Below are positions 10,273-21,965 of a stretch of DNA of 64,000 bases, piece by piece. Below the pieces are notes generated by a model. It was not told the DNA's origin. It made no database searches and worked only from the letters and a program-made list of their open reading frames with translations. Origin of the DNA: Francisella salimarina (GTDB lineage: Bacteria; Pseudomonadota; Gammaproteobacteria; Francisellales; Francisellaceae); contig NZ_VOJA01000001.1 in assembly GCF_007923265.1 (NCBI RefSeq), positions 434,001 to 498,000 on the forward strand, given 5' to 3'. Positions within the stretch are counted from its first letter, which is position 1. Each line of letters begins with the position of its first letter. Made by a program: the position numbers and the translations under genes.

Positions 10273-11730
10273 TTAAATAACGTTAGTAACTTGAGTAAGA
10301 ACACCAAGAAGAAGCATTGGCATAATACCTAAGAATAAAAGAACTAAACCATTGATACTTAGTGCTATAAGAGATGTCATTGGAGGCTTAACTGTCTCAT
10401 TATTCTCTGGCTCATCAAAATACATAGTCCTAATAACTCTTACATAATAGAATGATGCCACAACAGCCATAAATAGCACAAAACATGCCAATACATAACT
10501 GCCATCATTAATTAAGCCCATAATAACAAATAATTTTGCTATGAAACCACCGAATGGAGGAATCCCCGCCATAGAGAACAAAACTATCAGCAGTATAAAT
10601 GCTAACCAAGAGTCTTTTGTATTGAAACCTTTTAGATCTTTAAGATCTTGAACTTCATAACCGCCAACAGAGATTGTAGTTAATACCCCAAACGCGGCTA
10701 GAGTAGTAAAAACATAAACTATTACATAGAAACTAGCTGCTGTTAAGGCATAACCTTGCGGATTAAGCGTAGTAGCTAATAAAACAAAACCTATTTGTGA
10801 TACTGTAGAATAACCCAAAAGTCTTTTAACGTTTGTTTGCGATAAAGCCACTAAACTACCAAAGAATATCGACAATATACCTATAACTCTGAATAAGTAT
10901 ATCCAAGAATCTTTAAGCGATGGAAAGCCTACAAATAAAATATTAACAAGCATAGCAAATGCTGCTACTTTTGGAATAGTCGCAACAATATTGGCAACGG
11001 CATTTGGCGCCCCCTGATAAACATCCGGCAACCACATATGAAATGGGAAAGCTCCTAACTTGAATAAGAAAGTTGCTATCATCATAACTAAACATACAAG
11101 TAAGAACTGCTGCTCTAAGCCTGTGAAATTTCCTTGTGAAAGTGCAGTTGCAATATCAGTAATATCAAGTTGACCTGTCATACCATATACAAATGACATA
11201 CCAAATAACAATAAAGCTGAAGCAATAGCCCCTAATACGAAATATTTAATAGCAGCTTCAAGGCCTGTACTAGAATCTCTATAAATTGCTATTAGTGCAT
11301 ACATTGGTAATGACAATAACTCTAAACCAATATAGATTGTAACCAAACTATGTGCAGCTGTAAGAACCATCGCACCTAAGACACACAGCATCAAAAGTGT
11401 ATAAAAATCACCATCTGATATTTTTCTATCTTTCACATACTCTCTTGAATATAGCGCCACGAATACTGCCAATACAAGTATCACTAACTGTAACGTATAA
11501 GCAAAACCACTGAATACAACTTGCCCCTCAAAAACAGAGCTACTATTTTGGATTAAGTATTCTTTAGCAAAAGTAGCAACAAGAGCAAGTAGCGTAAATA
11601 CTTGAAAGAATATGTAGTTAATATTCCTAATTTTACCGTGTAAAAAAAGCCCAGAAAACATTACAACTATCACACCTAGTGCTAATAGTATTTCTGGCAA
11701 TATATAAAGAATTGATAAACTCATAATCAA
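10273..11730 (-). CDS. nuoN: NADH-quinone oxidoreductase subunit N
   Basis: One of the three antiporter-like proton-pumping subunits of complex I in the inner membrane. The 485-aa protein is almost entirely hydrophobic helices, with conserved charged residues within them such as LGLELLSLPMYAL and KLGAFPFHMWLPDVYQGAP. It is the last gene of the nuo operon, 9 bp after nuoM. Confidence 0.96.
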   Translation of the reverse strand: MIMSLSILYILPEILLALGVIVVMFSGLFLHGKIRNINYIFFQVFTLLALVATFAKEYLIQNSSSVFEGQVVFSGFAYTLQLVILVLAVFVALYSREYVKDRKISDGDFYTLLMLCVLGAMVLTAAHSLVTIYIGLELLSLPMYALIAIYRDSSTGLEAAIKYFVLGAIASALLLFGMSFVYGMTGQLDITDIATALSQGNFTGLEQQFLLVCLVMMIATFLFKLGAFPFHMWLPDVYQGAPNAVANIVATIPKVAAFAMLVNILFVGFPSLKDSWIYLFRVIGILSIFFGSLVALSQTNVKRLLGYSTVSQIGFVLLATTLNPQGYALTAASFYVIVYVFTTLAAFGVLTTISVGGYEVQDLKDLKGFNTKDSWLAFILLIVLFSMAGIPPFGGFIAKLFVIMGLINDGSYVLACFVLFMAVVASFYYVRVIRTMYFDEPENNETVKPPMTSLIALSINGLVLLFLGIMPMLLLGVLTQVTNVI

Positions 11731-11739
11731 AACACCACC

Positions 11740-13329
11740 CTATAGAGATAAACCAACAATATTAGCCGAAGCAGCTTCTGAAAGATGCAGTATCGGCTCT
11801 GGATAAAAACCAAACAATAAAGTTGGTACCGCTAACAATATAAATACAAATAGCTCCATCTTATTCAAATCAGTCAGGTTCGCTACTTGCGTAGATACCA
11901 CTTCTCCAAAAAACACCCTCTTATACATCCATAGAGTATAAATTGGCGCTATAACCAAAGTTAAACCAGCAATTAATGCTATTAATGGAGAGTACTGGAA
12001 TACAGCCAACAAAATCATAAACTCGCCGACAAAGCCACTAGTGCCTGGTAAACCTACATTAGCCATACAGAAAAGTAAGAAAAACATTGCGAATATTGGC
12101 ATAGTCTTAGCTACACCTGAGAAGTCTGATATTTCTCTTGTATGCATTCTTAAGTATAGATAACCAATACCAATAAACATGCCACCAGAAGAAAACGCAT
12201 GAGCAATCATCTGAAATACAGCACCCTGTAGTGCTAATTGCGCATTAGTTGTACCAAGTACAGGATCGGCACTCTTAAGTATGAAAATAGAGAACAAACC
12301 TAATGTAACAAGACCCATATGCGAAATTGATGAATATGCTATCAGTCTTTTGACATCAGTCTGAGCAACTGCAACCACACCAACATAGACAATAGCTATC
12401 AAAGACATAATTATCAGTACGTACTCTAATGATGCTGTAACTTCAGGTAGCATTGGTATTGCGAATCTTAAGAAACCATAAGCACCTAGCTTAAGCATAA
12501 GTGCTGCAAGTATGACAGAACCTCCAGCTGGAGCCTCTGAGTGAGCATCTGGTAACCATGAATGGAACGGCCACATCGGAATTTTAACAGCAAAGGCTAA
12601 GAAGAAAGCACCAAATATTAACCATTGAGCAGTAAGTGTAAACTTAACAGAGTCTGCCAACCCATTTGACTGAGCAGCCCATGCAATAAAGTTTTGGATT
12701 GAATAGGTGTCTGCACTTACCAATAAGTCAGCTGGAGATGCCGCTACTCTTGTTTGAATATATAAAATCGCAGCTAGTAAAAATACCGAACCAAAGAAAG
12801 TATACATAAAATATTTAACAGCTGCATATGCTTTGTTCTTACCACCCCAAATACCTATACCTAAACAAGTTGGAATCAATAACGCTTCCCAAAAAACATA
12901 GTAAAGTATAGAGTCTGTTGCACAGAAAACACCATTTGTCAGACCACAAGTAATCAAAAATATCGCCATGTATTGTCTAACTTTTGTTTTGATAGAAGTC
13001 CAAGCTGCTAGAACAATAACTAAAGTAGCAAAACTTGTTAAAACAATAAATAAAACTGAAAACCCATCAACACCTAGACCATAATAAATATCATGCATGC
13101 CAAATACTTTGAACCATTTTGCTGATTCTTGGAACTGCATTGCAGAACTACTATAATCAAAAGATGCTACCAAAGGTATGCATAAAGCCAGAGTTAAACA
13201 GCTAAATACCAAAGCTACCCAACGTGCAGCATCACCATGCAACTCTTTTGTTCTTGTCGCTAATACAACAAAGCCACCAACTATTGGAAGCCAAATTATT
13301 AAACTTAATAAGTAATTACCTAAATTCAT
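11740..13329 (-). CDS. nuoM: NADH-quinone oxidoreductase subunit M
   Basis: Antiporter-like proton-channel subunit of complex I (529 aa, about 14 helices). The conserved segments FWEALLIPTCLGIG and KIPMWPFHSWLPDAHSEAP, carrying the Glu, Lys and His residues of the proton path, are present. It follows nuoL by 20 bp. Inner membrane. Confidence 0.97.
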   Translation of the reverse strand: MNLGNYLLSLIIWLPIVGGFVVLATRTKELHGDAARWVALVFSCLTLALCIPLVASFDYSSSAMQFQESAKWFKVFGMHDIYYGLGVDGFSVLFIVLTSFATLVIVLAAWTSIKTKVRQYMAIFLITCGLTNGVFCATDSILYYVFWEALLIPTCLGIGIWGGKNKAYAAVKYFMYTFFGSVFLLAAILYIQTRVAASPADLLVSADTYSIQNFIAWAAQSNGLADSVKFTLTAQWLIFGAFFLAFAVKIPMWPFHSWLPDAHSEAPAGGSVILAALMLKLGAYGFLRFAIPMLPEVTASLEYVLIIMSLIAIVYVGVVAVAQTDVKRLIAYSSISHMGLVTLGLFSIFILKSADPVLGTTNAQLALQGAVFQMIAHAFSSGGMFIGIGYLYLRMHTREISDFSGVAKTMPIFAMFFLLFCMANVGLPGTSGFVGEFMILLAVFQYSPLIALIAGLTLVIAPIYTLWMYKRVFFGEVVSTQVANLTDLNKMELFVFILLAVPTLLFGFYPEPILHLSEAASANIVGLSL

Positions 13330-13349
13330 AATACTAGTTTACCCTCTAC

Positions 13350-15359
13350 CTATACTGATATTAGCAAAATCATAAATAACAACACACCGACCATCATTAC
13401 AAAAGCATAGTCAAACAGATACCCACGCTGAATTTTTCTAAAACTATCACCAGTATGATAGATTAGACTAGATGTGCCATGTACAATTGTTTTATCTATG
13501 ATAAAGATATCTACTGCTTTCCATAGGAAAGTACTAATAGCCAAGAAGATATTAACAAATACAACATCATAAAGAGTATCAATAAAGTATTTCTTAACTA
13601 AAATATGATAAACAATACCAAACCCAGACTTAGCGTTTGCAAGCACTCTTGGTATAACTGGCAACCATATATACAAAATATAAGCCAAAGCCAAAGCACT
13701 AAAAGCTAACCAGAATGGTACCGTTGATATTGAATGTTTTATAAATGCTATAGAACTAGCTGTAGCAGGTTCACTAGCAAGATGAGCTGTAACAGACTCT
13801 CCACCTAGTCCTGCCTGAATATATGAAGTTATAGTATCACCAAATAAACCATGATTTTGCGATAAAACACTTGTGAAGAAATACTCGCCAACGAATACTG
13901 AAGGTATAGCCAATAATACCAATGGAATTAGTATACTAAACGGCGACTCTTTGATATGAGACTTCTCTTCTTCTGACATTCTCTCTTTACCATGGAATAC
14001 CAAGAAAAACATTCTAAAAATATAGAAAGATGTCACAAATGCACATGCTAATACCATGTAGTACGCAAACTGGTGACCGTATACAGTCGTAGACTGCGCC
14101 GCTTCAATAATTAAATCCTTTGAAAAGAAACCTGAGAATGGCGGTAATGCTGCAAGTGCCCAAGCACCTATAAGCATACATAAATATGTAACAGGCATAT
14201 ACTTTCTTAAGCCACCCATTCTACGAATATCTTGCTCGTGATGCATCGCAACTATTACAGAACCAGCCGCCAAGAATAATAATGCTTTAAACATAGCATG
14301 CGTCATCAGATGGAACATCCCAATAGAAAATGCTCCTGCGCCCTGAGCTACCATCATATATCCAAGCTGAGAAAGTGTACAATATGCAATTACTCTTTTT
14401 ATATCTGTCTGTACTATCGCAATTAAGCCCATAAACAAACATGTAATCGCACCAATAATAAGCACAAAACTTAGTGCAGCAGGTGATAGTACAAACATTG
14501 GAGAAAGTCTAGCAACCATAAATACACCAGCTGTAACCATTGTAGCAGCATGGATTAGTGCTGAAATTGGTGTCGGACCTTCCATTGAACCCTCTAACCA
14601 TGAATGTAGCGGAAATTGAGCAGATTTACCCATAGCACCAATAAAAAGAAGCGAGCACATCAATGTAACAGGGCTGAAGCTCAAACCTAAGAAGTGAATA
14701 GTTTGAGTATTATCAATATTTGATAAAGCTGCAAATACCGTTGTATAGTCAACAGATCCAGTATATAAAATAACCGCCCCAATACCTAGCAAAAATCCTA
14801 AGTCACCAATCCTATTTACGATGAACGCTCTCAAGCTAGCAACGTTAGCCTTATCTCTATTAAAATAAAAGCCAATTAATAGGTATGAAAATAAACCAAC
14901 ACCTTCCCATCCAAAAAATAGCAATAAGAAGTTATTGCCCATAACTAGGCAGAGCATTGCAAAGGTAAATCCTGAAATATATGCAAAAAATCTTGCATAG
15001 CCTTCTTCACCTTTCATGTAACCAATAGAGTAAACATGTACTAATGTTGATACAAAAGTTACTATCAACATCATGTATACAGTTATTTTATTTACAGTAA
15101 AACCAACATCAAATGTAAACTTATCTGAAATCGGAGCCCACTGATAATAACTTACAGAATAAACTTCTGATCCAGCAAAAACACCATAGGCTAAAATTAC
15201 ACTAAGGACAAAAGAAAGACCACATAAAGAAATTGTAAAAAAGTTAACACCTGCATTCTTTACAGACTTGCCACCAAATCCAGCAATCAGAGCACCAAGC
15301 AATGGTGATAACACTATGACTGCTATTAGTACAGCTGCTACTTGAGTATTTATTATCAT
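13350..15359 (-). CDS. nuoL: NADH-quinone oxidoreductase subunit L
   Basis: Largest antiporter-like subunit, at the distal end of the complex I membrane arm. At 669 aa it has the normal extension over NuoM and NuoN, the long lateral helix and the C-terminal transmembrane segment. The motifs FFGWEGVGLFSYLLIGFY and KSAQFPLHSWLEGSMEGPTP are intact. It sits between nuoK and nuoM. Confidence 0.97.
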   Translation of the reverse strand: MIINTQVAAVLIAVIVLSPLLGALIAGFGGKSVKNAGVNFFTISLCGLSFVLSVILAYGVFAGSEVYSVSYYQWAPISDKFTFDVGFTVNKITVYMMLIVTFVSTLVHVYSIGYMKGEEGYARFFAYISGFTFAMLCLVMGNNFLLLFFGWEGVGLFSYLLIGFYFNRDKANVASLRAFIVNRIGDLGFLLGIGAVILYTGSVDYTTVFAALSNIDNTQTIHFLGLSFSPVTLMCSLLFIGAMGKSAQFPLHSWLEGSMEGPTPISALIHAATMVTAGVFMVARLSPMFVLSPAALSFVLIIGAITCLFMGLIAIVQTDIKRVIAYCTLSQLGYMMVAQGAGAFSIGMFHLMTHAMFKALLFLAAGSVIVAMHHEQDIRRMGGLRKYMPVTYLCMLIGAWALAALPPFSGFFSKDLIIEAAQSTTVYGHQFAYYMVLACAFVTSFYIFRMFFLVFHGKERMSEEEKSHIKESPFSILIPLVLLAIPSVFVGEYFFTSVLSQNHGLFGDTITSYIQAGLGGESVTAHLASEPATASSIAFIKHSISTVPFWLAFSALALAYILYIWLPVIPRVLANAKSGFGIVYHILVKKYFIDTLYDVVFVNIFLAISTFLWKAVDIFIIDKTIVHGTSSLIYHTGDSFRKIQRGYLFDYAFVMMVGVLLFMILLISV

Positions 15360-15368
15360 AGCTTGCTC

Positions 15369-15686
15369 TTAACCTCTTAGTGTATTGAGTTTACTTAAAT
15401 CAATAGTTTTACGTTTCCTAAATATTGCCACAACAATTGCCAAACCAATTGCTGTCTCAGCTGCTGCCACAGCCATTATAAAGAAAACAAAAACGCCACC
15501 CATCGCTTGATGGTGCATATTAGCAAATATCAGAAAATTAGTATTAACTGCTAGAAGCATTAATTCTATAGACATTAAAAGTATAAGAATATTTCTTCTG
15601 TTAATAATTATGCCCGCAACACTTATTACGAATAGCAATGTACTAAAAATCAAACCATTCGTAACCGAAACTGAAATACTATTCAT
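15369..15686 (-). CDS. nuoK: NADH-quinone oxidoreductase subunit K
   Basis: Small membrane subunit of complex I, 105 aa with three helices. Helix 2 carries the conserved buried Glu in [12 protein letters not shown] and helix 3 the Glu in [12 protein letters not shown]. Its start overlaps the 3' end of nuoJ by 8 bp, as expected for coupled membrane subunits. Confidence 0.96.
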   Translation of the reverse strand: MNSISVSVTNGLIFSTLLFVISVAGIIINRRNILILLMSIELMLLAVNTNFLIFANMHHQAMGGVFVFFIMAVAAAETAIGLAIVVAIFRKRKTIDLSKLNTLRG

Positions 15687-16284
15687 CTCTAGCGCCCTCT
15701 CTATTACTTGGTATCTTAACCATAGTTAGACGATCTTTTGCTCTAACTTTGACCTGCTGTGCAGGATTTACAGACTTGTTACCTTTACGCTTAGATCTCA
15801 ATGTTAGTGTAATTGCTGCTGTCATTGCTGCTAATAAAATAAAATCAACCAACTCAAATACATATAGATTGCTATTATCAAACATAGTTAATCCTATAAC
15901 CTTAAGTCCACCAACACCACCTTGCATAGAGTCTCCCGCGAATACTTTAGTAGCGGCATAGCTAATAACTGTAGCAAATACTGCACAAACTATAATAGCT
16001 GCAAAAGCATAGAAGAATCTCCCTACTCTACCTTGTTTCTCTACGTGTAGATCCAACATGAATACCACGAACAAAAACATTACTAGAACCGCACCTACGT
16101 ATACGACTATCAACAATAATGCCAAGTATACTTGCTGAAAAATTATCCATACAGCTGCTGTAAAGATGAATGTAAAAATCATTGCTATTACAGAGTTTAC
16201 TGGATTATTTGCCAAAACCAGCACTAAAGCAGAAATAATAGCCAGTGATGCAAATATGTAAAATAAAATATCTGTTACTACCAT
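15679..16284 (-). CDS. nuoJ: NADH-quinone oxidoreductase subunit J
   Basis: Membrane subunit of complex I, 201 aa with five predicted helices including the conserved [18 protein letters not shown] block. The basic C-terminal tail (about residues 160-201, many Lys and Arg) would face the cytoplasm. It is 4 bp after nuoI and overlaps nuoK. Confidence 0.96.
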   Translation of the reverse strand: MVVTDILFYIFASLAIISALVLVLANNPVNSVIAMIFTFIFTAAVWIIFQQVYLALLLIVVYVGAVLVMFLFVVFMLDLHVEKQGRVGRFFYAFAAIIVCAVFATVISYAATKVFAGDSMQGGVGGLKVIGLTMFDNSNLYVFELVDFILLAAMTAAITLTLRSKRKGNKSVNPAQQVKVRAKDRLTMVKIPSNREGARDE

Positions 16285-16288
16285 TTCT

Positions 16289-16777
16289 CTACCTAAAATC
16301 CTTATCTTGTAATCTATCAGCTGCTATCTGCGCTTCATATTTATCACCAATAGCTAAAAGCTTAGCCTTTGTCATAATATTTTCACCACGTTCTTCAAAG
16401 TGATACTCAAGAATATTAGTCTCAACAATAGAATCCACAGGGCATGATTCTTCACAATAACCACAAAAAATACACTTAAATAAATCTATTTCATAACTAG
16501 ATGTTCTACGTGATCCATCCTCTCTCTCAGTAGAGTTGATTGTAATTGCTAATGCTGGACATACAACCTCACACAACTTACAAGCAATACATCTTTCTTC
16601 ACCGTTCTCATAACGTCTTAAAGCATGCAACCCTCTAAACCTATTAGAGATAGGAGTTTTCTCATCAGGATATTGCACAGTAACCTTACGTGTAAAAAAG
16701 TGCTTACCTGTGACCTTCATCCCTTTTAGAAGTTCCCAAAGTAGAAAGGTTTTAAAAAAACTTGTTATATTTCTCAT
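16289..16777 (-). CDS. nuoI: NADH-quinone oxidoreductase subunit I
   Basis: Peripheral arm subunit of complex I carrying two [4Fe-4S] clusters. The ligands are visible as C63, C66, C69, C73 and C102, C105, C108, C112. The 162-aa length is normal. It passes electrons toward NuoB and the quinone site. It lies 13 bp after nuoH. Confidence 0.97.
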   Translation of the reverse strand: MRNITSFFKTFLLWELLKGMKVTGKHFFTRKVTVQYPDEKTPISNRFRGLHALRRYENGEERCIACKLCEVVCPALAITINSTEREDGSRRTSSYEIDLFKCIFCGYCEESCPVDSIVETNILEYHFEERGENIMTKAKLLAIGDKYEAQIAADRLQDKDFR

Positions 16778-16790
16778 AATATTATCCTTT

Positions 16791-17801
16791 TTACCACCAA
16801 GGTCCTACACCAAACCTAACCATACAAGCCACTACTACAACCCAAACAAATGTTAAAGGTATAAATATCTTCCAGCCTAAGCGCATAATTTGGTCGTATC
16901 TATATCTAGGGAATGTCGCACGCACCCACAAGAACATAAACATAAATATACCCGTCTTAGCAAACAACCATACAACTCCTGGCACAAAGTTAAATATAGC
17001 TTCTAAAGGAGTAGCCTCAAATGGTGAACACCAACCTCCCAGAAACATGATTGAAGTTAAAATACTAATCAAAATCATATTTGCATACTCTGCTAAAAAG
17101 AATAGTGCAAATCTAGATCCTGTATACTCAATATGATGACCAGCAATAATTTCCGACTCACCCTCAACCACATCGAAAGGTGCCCTATTAGTCTCAGCAA
17201 TACCTGCGATAAAGTACACTACGAATAATGGGAACAAAGGTATAAAGTACCAATGCCACAGACCTCCGGCTTGAGACTCAATAATGCCTGTTATGCCCAT
17301 AGAGCCAGCCGCAATTACAACACCAACTATTGCAAATCCCATAGCTAATTCATAAGACACAACTTGAGCACCTGCTCTGAGGGCACCAAACAAAGAGTAT
17401 TTACTATTGGATGCCCATCCTGCTATTACAATCCCATATACTGAGAAAGATGTCATTGCCAATATATATAACAATCCAAGATTCATATCGGACAACACTA
17501 CACCTTTAGAAAAAGGAATAACTGCCCATGCCGCATAAGCAGGTGCAAATGCTAAAATTGGTGCTACAAAAAACAAATATCTATTTGAATTAGTCGGAAC
17601 AACAATCTCTTTAAGAAAAAGTTTCAAAGCATCAAATATCGGTTGCAATAATCCAAATGACCCTACTCTATTTGGGCCCAATCTATCTTGCATATATCCT
17701 ATAACTTTACGCTCAGCATAAGTATAGTAAGCAACCACAAGTATAAGAGGAATAACTATTAGCAATACATAAAGTACTGTCCATAATATATATGCTAGCA
17801 T
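16791..17801 (-). CDS. nuoH: NADH-quinone oxidoreductase subunit H
   Basis: Membrane subunit that forms much of the quinone chamber of complex I. The 336-aa protein has about eight helices and the conserved loops [18 protein letters not shown] (about 31-48) and [15 protein letters not shown]. It starts 1 bp after the nuoG stop codon. Confidence 0.97.
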   Translation of the reverse strand: MLAYILWTVLYVLLIVIPLILVVAYYTYAERKVIGYMQDRLGPNRVGSFGLLQPIFDALKLFLKEIVVPTNSNRYLFFVAPILAFAPAYAAWAVIPFSKGVVLSDMNLGLLYILAMTSFSVYGIVIAGWASNSKYSLFGALRAGAQVVSYELAMGFAIVGVVIAAGSMGITGIIESQAGGLWHWYFIPLFPLFVVYFIAGIAETNRAPFDVVEGESEIIAGHHIEYTGSRFALFFLAEYANMILISILTSIMFLGGWCSPFEATPLEAIFNFVPGVVWLFAKTGIFMFMFLWVRATFPRYRYDQIMRLGWKIFIPLTFVWVVVVACMVRFGVGPWW

Positions 17802-17802
17802 A

Positions 17803-20169
17803 CTACTTTCCCTCCTTCACAAGCTTAATACTTACATTATCACCTGATAAAAATGGCTTATACAATGATCTTGGTATCATGATATTCTTAGCTTGTAAAC
17901 TAGAGTCAACCGTAACCTCTGGAGTTATCTCATTGTCAATATCATAAACTTTTACAACACCAGACTCAGCATTCAAACCTATTTCATCTGCTAGTTCCTG
18001 TGATATTCTAACACCAGCGAAACGCTTGGCATCATAGGTTTTTTGTAAAGGTTCTGCTCTTCTAAGTAAGCTACTCGTACCATACATAGAATTTGATGCT
18101 ACAAGTGCAATTTCTTTCTGATAATCTAAATTTGCATTAAGAATCTGAGCCACATGATTAACACCAACTCTAGCTCTATGAGCATAAGCGTCAGTAGTCA
18201 CTTCTGATATAGAATCATATTCAAAACCATCTAACTCAAGTAAATTACCAATAACTCTCAAGACACGCCATAGCTCTTTATTATCAGCATATGGTTTTAC
18301 TACTTGCTTGAACTCTTTAGTATTGCCAAATAAATCAACAAAACTTCCGCTTGTTTCATAGTGAGTCGCCACAGGCAAAATAATATCTGAAATATCTTTT
18401 GTAAACTTATCGGCAAACGCTGAGAAACTAACAGTTATATCAATACCTTCAAATGCTTCTCTCAATTTTTGCTCACCATACAAGCTATCCTTCGATAGCT
18501 CAGTATGAGCAGTAAATAAAAGCTTGGTGTTTGTTTGTCCATTTAGACACTTATACGTACTGAATTTAGATTTAGAAGAACTAAATATTCTCTCTGCAGC
18601 TACCGAGTTAACATCACTAGCTAAAACACCGCCTTTCACCCCAATAACTTTTTCTAATATTTCTAAAATACTAAATACTGTTTCAAAGCCACTACTATTA
18701 ACGATATCTTGGCCAACTATAATTTTCGGATTTTCCGCTGCAACAATTCTATCGGCGGTCTCTCTAACCTCCGCTGCTGGATCAACCTTTCTTAGAATCA
18801 CATCCAAGTCGCCGTATGGTAGATTTGCCCTTACAAAAATAGCTTTTAATAGTGATAGTGCAATATATTGAATATTATCAGCTGCCAACCTAACCTGTTT
18901 AACATCATAGTTAAAATCATAATCACAAACATTCCAAGCAACTACCTTGGCATTGTTTTTTTCTACAGCATCTTTAACCGCAATATTAACTAGTGGATAC
19001 TCTTTTCTAATGTTTGACCCAAAAACCAAGATAAAATCACTTTCACGAATATCTTCTAACGAACAATTAAAGCCTTTACCAGCACTAATCCCTGGTATAT
19101 CGGCATACTGCCTTACTCTACCATCAATGTTAGTAGATCCAACACTTGCCAATAGCTTTTTCATCAGATACATTTCTTCAGAAGTAGCAGACTCAGACAC
19201 GATTGCCGATATTGCATCGACACCATCTTTTTCTTTAGTTTTTTCAATAGCTACTTTAACAAAGTCTAGCGCCTCTTCCCAAGACACTTCAACCCAACCA
19301 CCAGATTTCTTGATCATTGGTTTTTCAATTCTTTCTGGACTATATAATCCTGTATATTCAAATCTATCTCTATCTGCTATCCACGTTCCAGTTATCTCAT
19401 TCTCTCTAGGAACAGTTCTGACAATTCGATTTTGATAGATATGTGCGTTAATCTCTGTGACTAAAGCATCTCCTGAAGATACTGTAGGGAGCTGTTTTAG
19501 CTCCCATGCTCTAGCTTTAAACCTAAATGGCTTAGACGTCAACGCACCAACAGGACAAAGATCAATCACGTTTCCAGAGACTTCTGAATCGACCATATCT
19601 CCTGAAATATATGTGCTAATGGCAGAGTGATCTCCTCTACCCATCACACCCAATTCTTTAACTCCAGCTACTTCTTCACCAAAACGAACACAGCGCGTAC
19701 ATAAAATACATCTAGTCATATCCGTAGCGACCAAAGGACCCAACTCAGGATCCTCAACAGCTCTTTTTGATTCTAAATATTCAGAAGTCGTATTGCCGTA
19801 TCCCATAGCAATATCTTGAAGTTCACACTCCCCACCCTGATCGCAGATTGGGCAATCTAATGGATGGTTTATCAGTAGAAATTCCATCACATCTTTTTGC
19901 ATCTGCAAAGCTTTCTCAGAGCGAGTCTTGACCTTCATCCCATCCATAATTGGAGTAGCACATGCAGGGGAGGCACGTCTAGCACCCTCTACATCGACCA
20001 AACACATTCTACAGTTAGCAGCTACAGATAGCTTTTTATGATAGCAAAACCTAGGAATATAGATACCATTAGCATCTGCTACTTCTATTATTGACTGATT
20101 TGGCAAAGCTTCGTAGTTTTTACCATCAATCTCTACATTTATTTTTTTGGATTCTTTATTGTCTGACAC
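17803..20169 (-). CDS. nuoG: NADH-quinone oxidoreductase subunit G
   Basis: Large iron-sulphur subunit of the peripheral arm (788 aa). The N-terminal domain has the [2Fe-2S] ligands C42, C53, C56, C70, then His102 with C106, C109, C115 for a [4Fe-4S] cluster, and C154, C157, C160, C205 for another. The rest is a molybdopterin-oxidoreductase-like domain that carries no cofactor in complex I. It follows nuoF by 17 bp. Confidence 0.97.
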   Translation of the reverse strand: MSDNKESKKINVEIDGKNYEALPNQSIIEVADANGIYIPRFCYHKKLSVAANCRMCLVDVEGARRASPACATPIMDGMKVKTRSEKALQMQKDVMEFLLINHPLDCPICDQGGECELQDIAMGYGNTTSEYLESKRAVEDPELGPLVATDMTRCILCTRCVRFGEEVAGVKELGVMGRGDHSAISTYISGDMVDSEVSGNVIDLCPVGALTSKPFRFKARAWELKQLPTVSSGDALVTEINAHIYQNRIVRTVPRENEITGTWIADRDRFEYTGLYSPERIEKPMIKKSGGWVEVSWEEALDFVKVAIEKTKEKDGVDAISAIVSESATSEEMYLMKKLLASVGSTNIDGRVRQYADIPGISAGKGFNCSLEDIRESDFILVFGSNIRKEYPLVNIAVKDAVEKNNAKVVAWNVCDYDFNYDVKQVRLAADNIQYIALSLLKAIFVRANLPYGDLDVILRKVDPAAEVRETADRIVAAENPKIIVGQDIVNSSGFETVFSILEILEKVIGVKGGVLASDVNSVAAERIFSSSKSKFSTYKCLNGQTNTKLLFTAHTELSKDSLYGEQKLREAFEGIDITVSFSAFADKFTKDISDIILPVATHYETSGSFVDLFGNTKEFKQVVKPYADNKELWRVLRVIGNLLELDGFEYDSISEVTTDAYAHRARVGVNHVAQILNANLDYQKEIALVASNSMYGTSSLLRRAEPLQKTYDAKRFAGVRISQELADEIGLNAESGVVKVYDIDNEITPEVTVDSSLQAKNIMIPRSLYKPFLSGDNVSIKLVKEGK

Positions 20170-20186
20170 TGAAATACCTCAATCAA

Positions 20187-21461
20187 CTATTGATCCACTA
20201 TACTCTTACCACCATTCTCAATCATATACACAAACTCATCTCTAAACTTATGTATATAACTTTGGACTGGCCATGCTGCAGCATCTCCAAGACCACAAAT
20301 AGTGTTACCTTCTATGTTTGTTGCTACTCTCACTAAAGTATCAATATCTTCAGGCTTTCCTTCACCAGCAACAATCCTGTGTAGCGTACGAGCCAACCAG
20401 CCAGTACCTTCTCTACACGGTGTACACTGACCACATGACTCTTCATAATAAAAATCTGCTAGCCTAGCCAATGTCTTGACCATACAGGTCGTTTCATCCA
20501 AAACAACAACTGCACCGGATCCAAGCATCGAACCAGCCTCAGCAATGGATTCATAATCCATAGTAACATTAAGCATCTCTTCACCTGTAAGAATTTTAGA
20601 AGAGCTTCCGCCCGGTATCACAGCCTTTAGCTTATGTCCATTACGAACACCACCGCACATCTCTAAGACATCTTTGAATGGAGTGCCTAGACCTATTTCC
20701 ATGACTTTTTGATGCTTAACATGACCAGAAATACAAAAAAGTTTAGTACCACCACTTTTTTCAGTCCCAAGACTTTTGAACCATTCTCCACCATGCTGTA
20801 AAATTGCTGGTGCAGACGCATAAGTCTCTGTGTTGTTTATATTTGTAGGTCTGCCATAAAGACCTTTGAATGCAGGAAATGGTGGCTTAAATCTTGGACG
20901 GCCTTTTTTGCCCTCCAAAGAATTAAGCAACGCCGTCTCTTCGCCACATATATAAGCTCCAGCACCAACTGCTGAGTATAAATCAAATGAAATGCCAGAA
21001 GACTTAATATTTGAACCTAGCAATCCTGCTTGATAAGCCTCTATCAAGGCATCCTCAAACCTTGCAATAGGCTCGTAAAATTCTCCTCGCGTATAGTTAT
21101 AACCTGCAGTAGCGCCAACTACATATCCAGCAATTGCCATACCCTCTATTAACTGATGTGGATTATTACGCATTATTTCCCTATCCTTACAAGTCCCAGG
21201 CTCACCTTCATCAGAATTACATACAACATATTTCTGCCCCGGTGTATTGCGTGGCATAAAGCTCCACTTAAGACCAGTAGGAAAACCGGCACCACCACGA
21301 CCTCTAAGACCTGATATCTTGAGCTCTTCAATAATTTGCTCAGGTGGGATCTTTTCTGTCAAAATCTTATTCCAATAAGAATACCCACCCACCGATAAGT
21401 AAGACTCTAAGCTGTACGGCTTATCTAGATGCAGGGTACGAAAACAAACTTCATTTGCCAT
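20187..21461 (-). CDS. nuoF: NADH-quinone oxidoreductase subunit F (FMN and NADH site)
   Basis: Flavoprotein subunit that accepts hydride from NADH. The 424-aa protein has the glycine-rich nucleotide loop [10 protein letters not shown] (54-63), the FMN-binding region around [13 protein letters not shown], and the C-terminal [4Fe-4S] motif [12 protein letters not shown]. It works with NuoE and NuoG as the NADH dehydrogenase module and lies 6 bp after nuoE. Confidence 0.97.
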   Translation of the reverse strand: MANEVCFRTLHLDKPYSLESYLSVGGYSYWNKILTEKIPPEQIIEELKISGLRGRGGAGFPTGLKWSFMPRNTPGQKYVVCNSDEGEPGTCKDREIMRNNPHQLIEGMAIAGYVVGATAGYNYTRGEFYEPIARFEDALIEAYQAGLLGSNIKSSGISFDLYSAVGAGAYICGEETALLNSLEGKKGRPRFKPPFPAFKGLYGRPTNINNTETYASAPAILQHGGEWFKSLGTEKSGGTKLFCISGHVKHQKVMEIGLGTPFKDVLEMCGGVRNGHKLKAVIPGGSSSKILTGEEMLNVTMDYESIAEAGSMLGSGAVVVLDETTCMVKTLARLADFYYEESCGQCTPCREGTGWLARTLHRIVAGEGKPEDIDTLVRVATNIEGNTICGLGDAAAWPVQSYIHKFRDEFVYMIENGGKSIVDQ

Positions 21462-21467
21462 ATATAA

Positions 21468-21956
21468 CTACTCCAACGAATCAATTATTTGATTCACTTT
21501 TTCTATAGTTAGATTTTCATAAAAAACTTTATCAACCTCAAGCATAGGTGAGCCACAACATGCTCCTTGACACTCTACTTCTTTCAGAGTTATACGACCA
21601 TCTTTGGTAGTCTCTCCAGGCTTAATTCCAAGCTTTTTCTCAATATGCGTTAAAATATCATACGCACCATTTAACATGCACGAAACATTCGTACATAAAT
21701 TCAATTTATGTCTACCCACAGGCTTTAGTTCATACATACAGTAAAATGTAGCGACTTCATAAACATCAACTTTACTAACTTGCAAGTATTCAGCAAGAGC
21801 AGTTTGCAAGTCATCAGTTAAATAGCCACCATTTTGGTCTTGTAAAATATGCAACCCTTCTAAAATTGCAGATCTACGCTGATCTGCCGGGAACTTACTC
21901 AAAACTCTATCTATATCTTCTTTCGCTTGTGGCGATATCAAATCTACTAAAGACAT
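21468..21956 (-). CDS. nuoE: NADH-quinone oxidoreductase subunit E
   Basis: Thioredoxin-fold [2Fe-2S] subunit of the NADH-oxidising module, 162 aa. Cluster ligands fit C88, C93, C129 and C133. An extra cysteine, C134, sits next to the last ligand. It lies 9 bp after nuoD. Confidence 0.96.
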   Translation of the reverse strand: MSLVDLISPQAKEDIDRVLSKFPADQRRSAILEGLHILQDQNGGYLTDDLQTALAEYLQVSKVDVYEVATFYCMYELKPVGRHKLNLCTNVSCMLNGAYDILTHIEKKLGIKPGETTKDGRITLKEVECQGACCGSPMLEVDKVFYENLTIEKVNQIIDSLE

Positions 21957-21965
21957 CTTTTTCCT

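Noticed and set aside
18947-19435. 162-codon frame antisense to nuoG
   Set aside because: It lies entirely within a clearly coding gene and has the low-complexity Ser/Thr/Leu look of an antisense frame.
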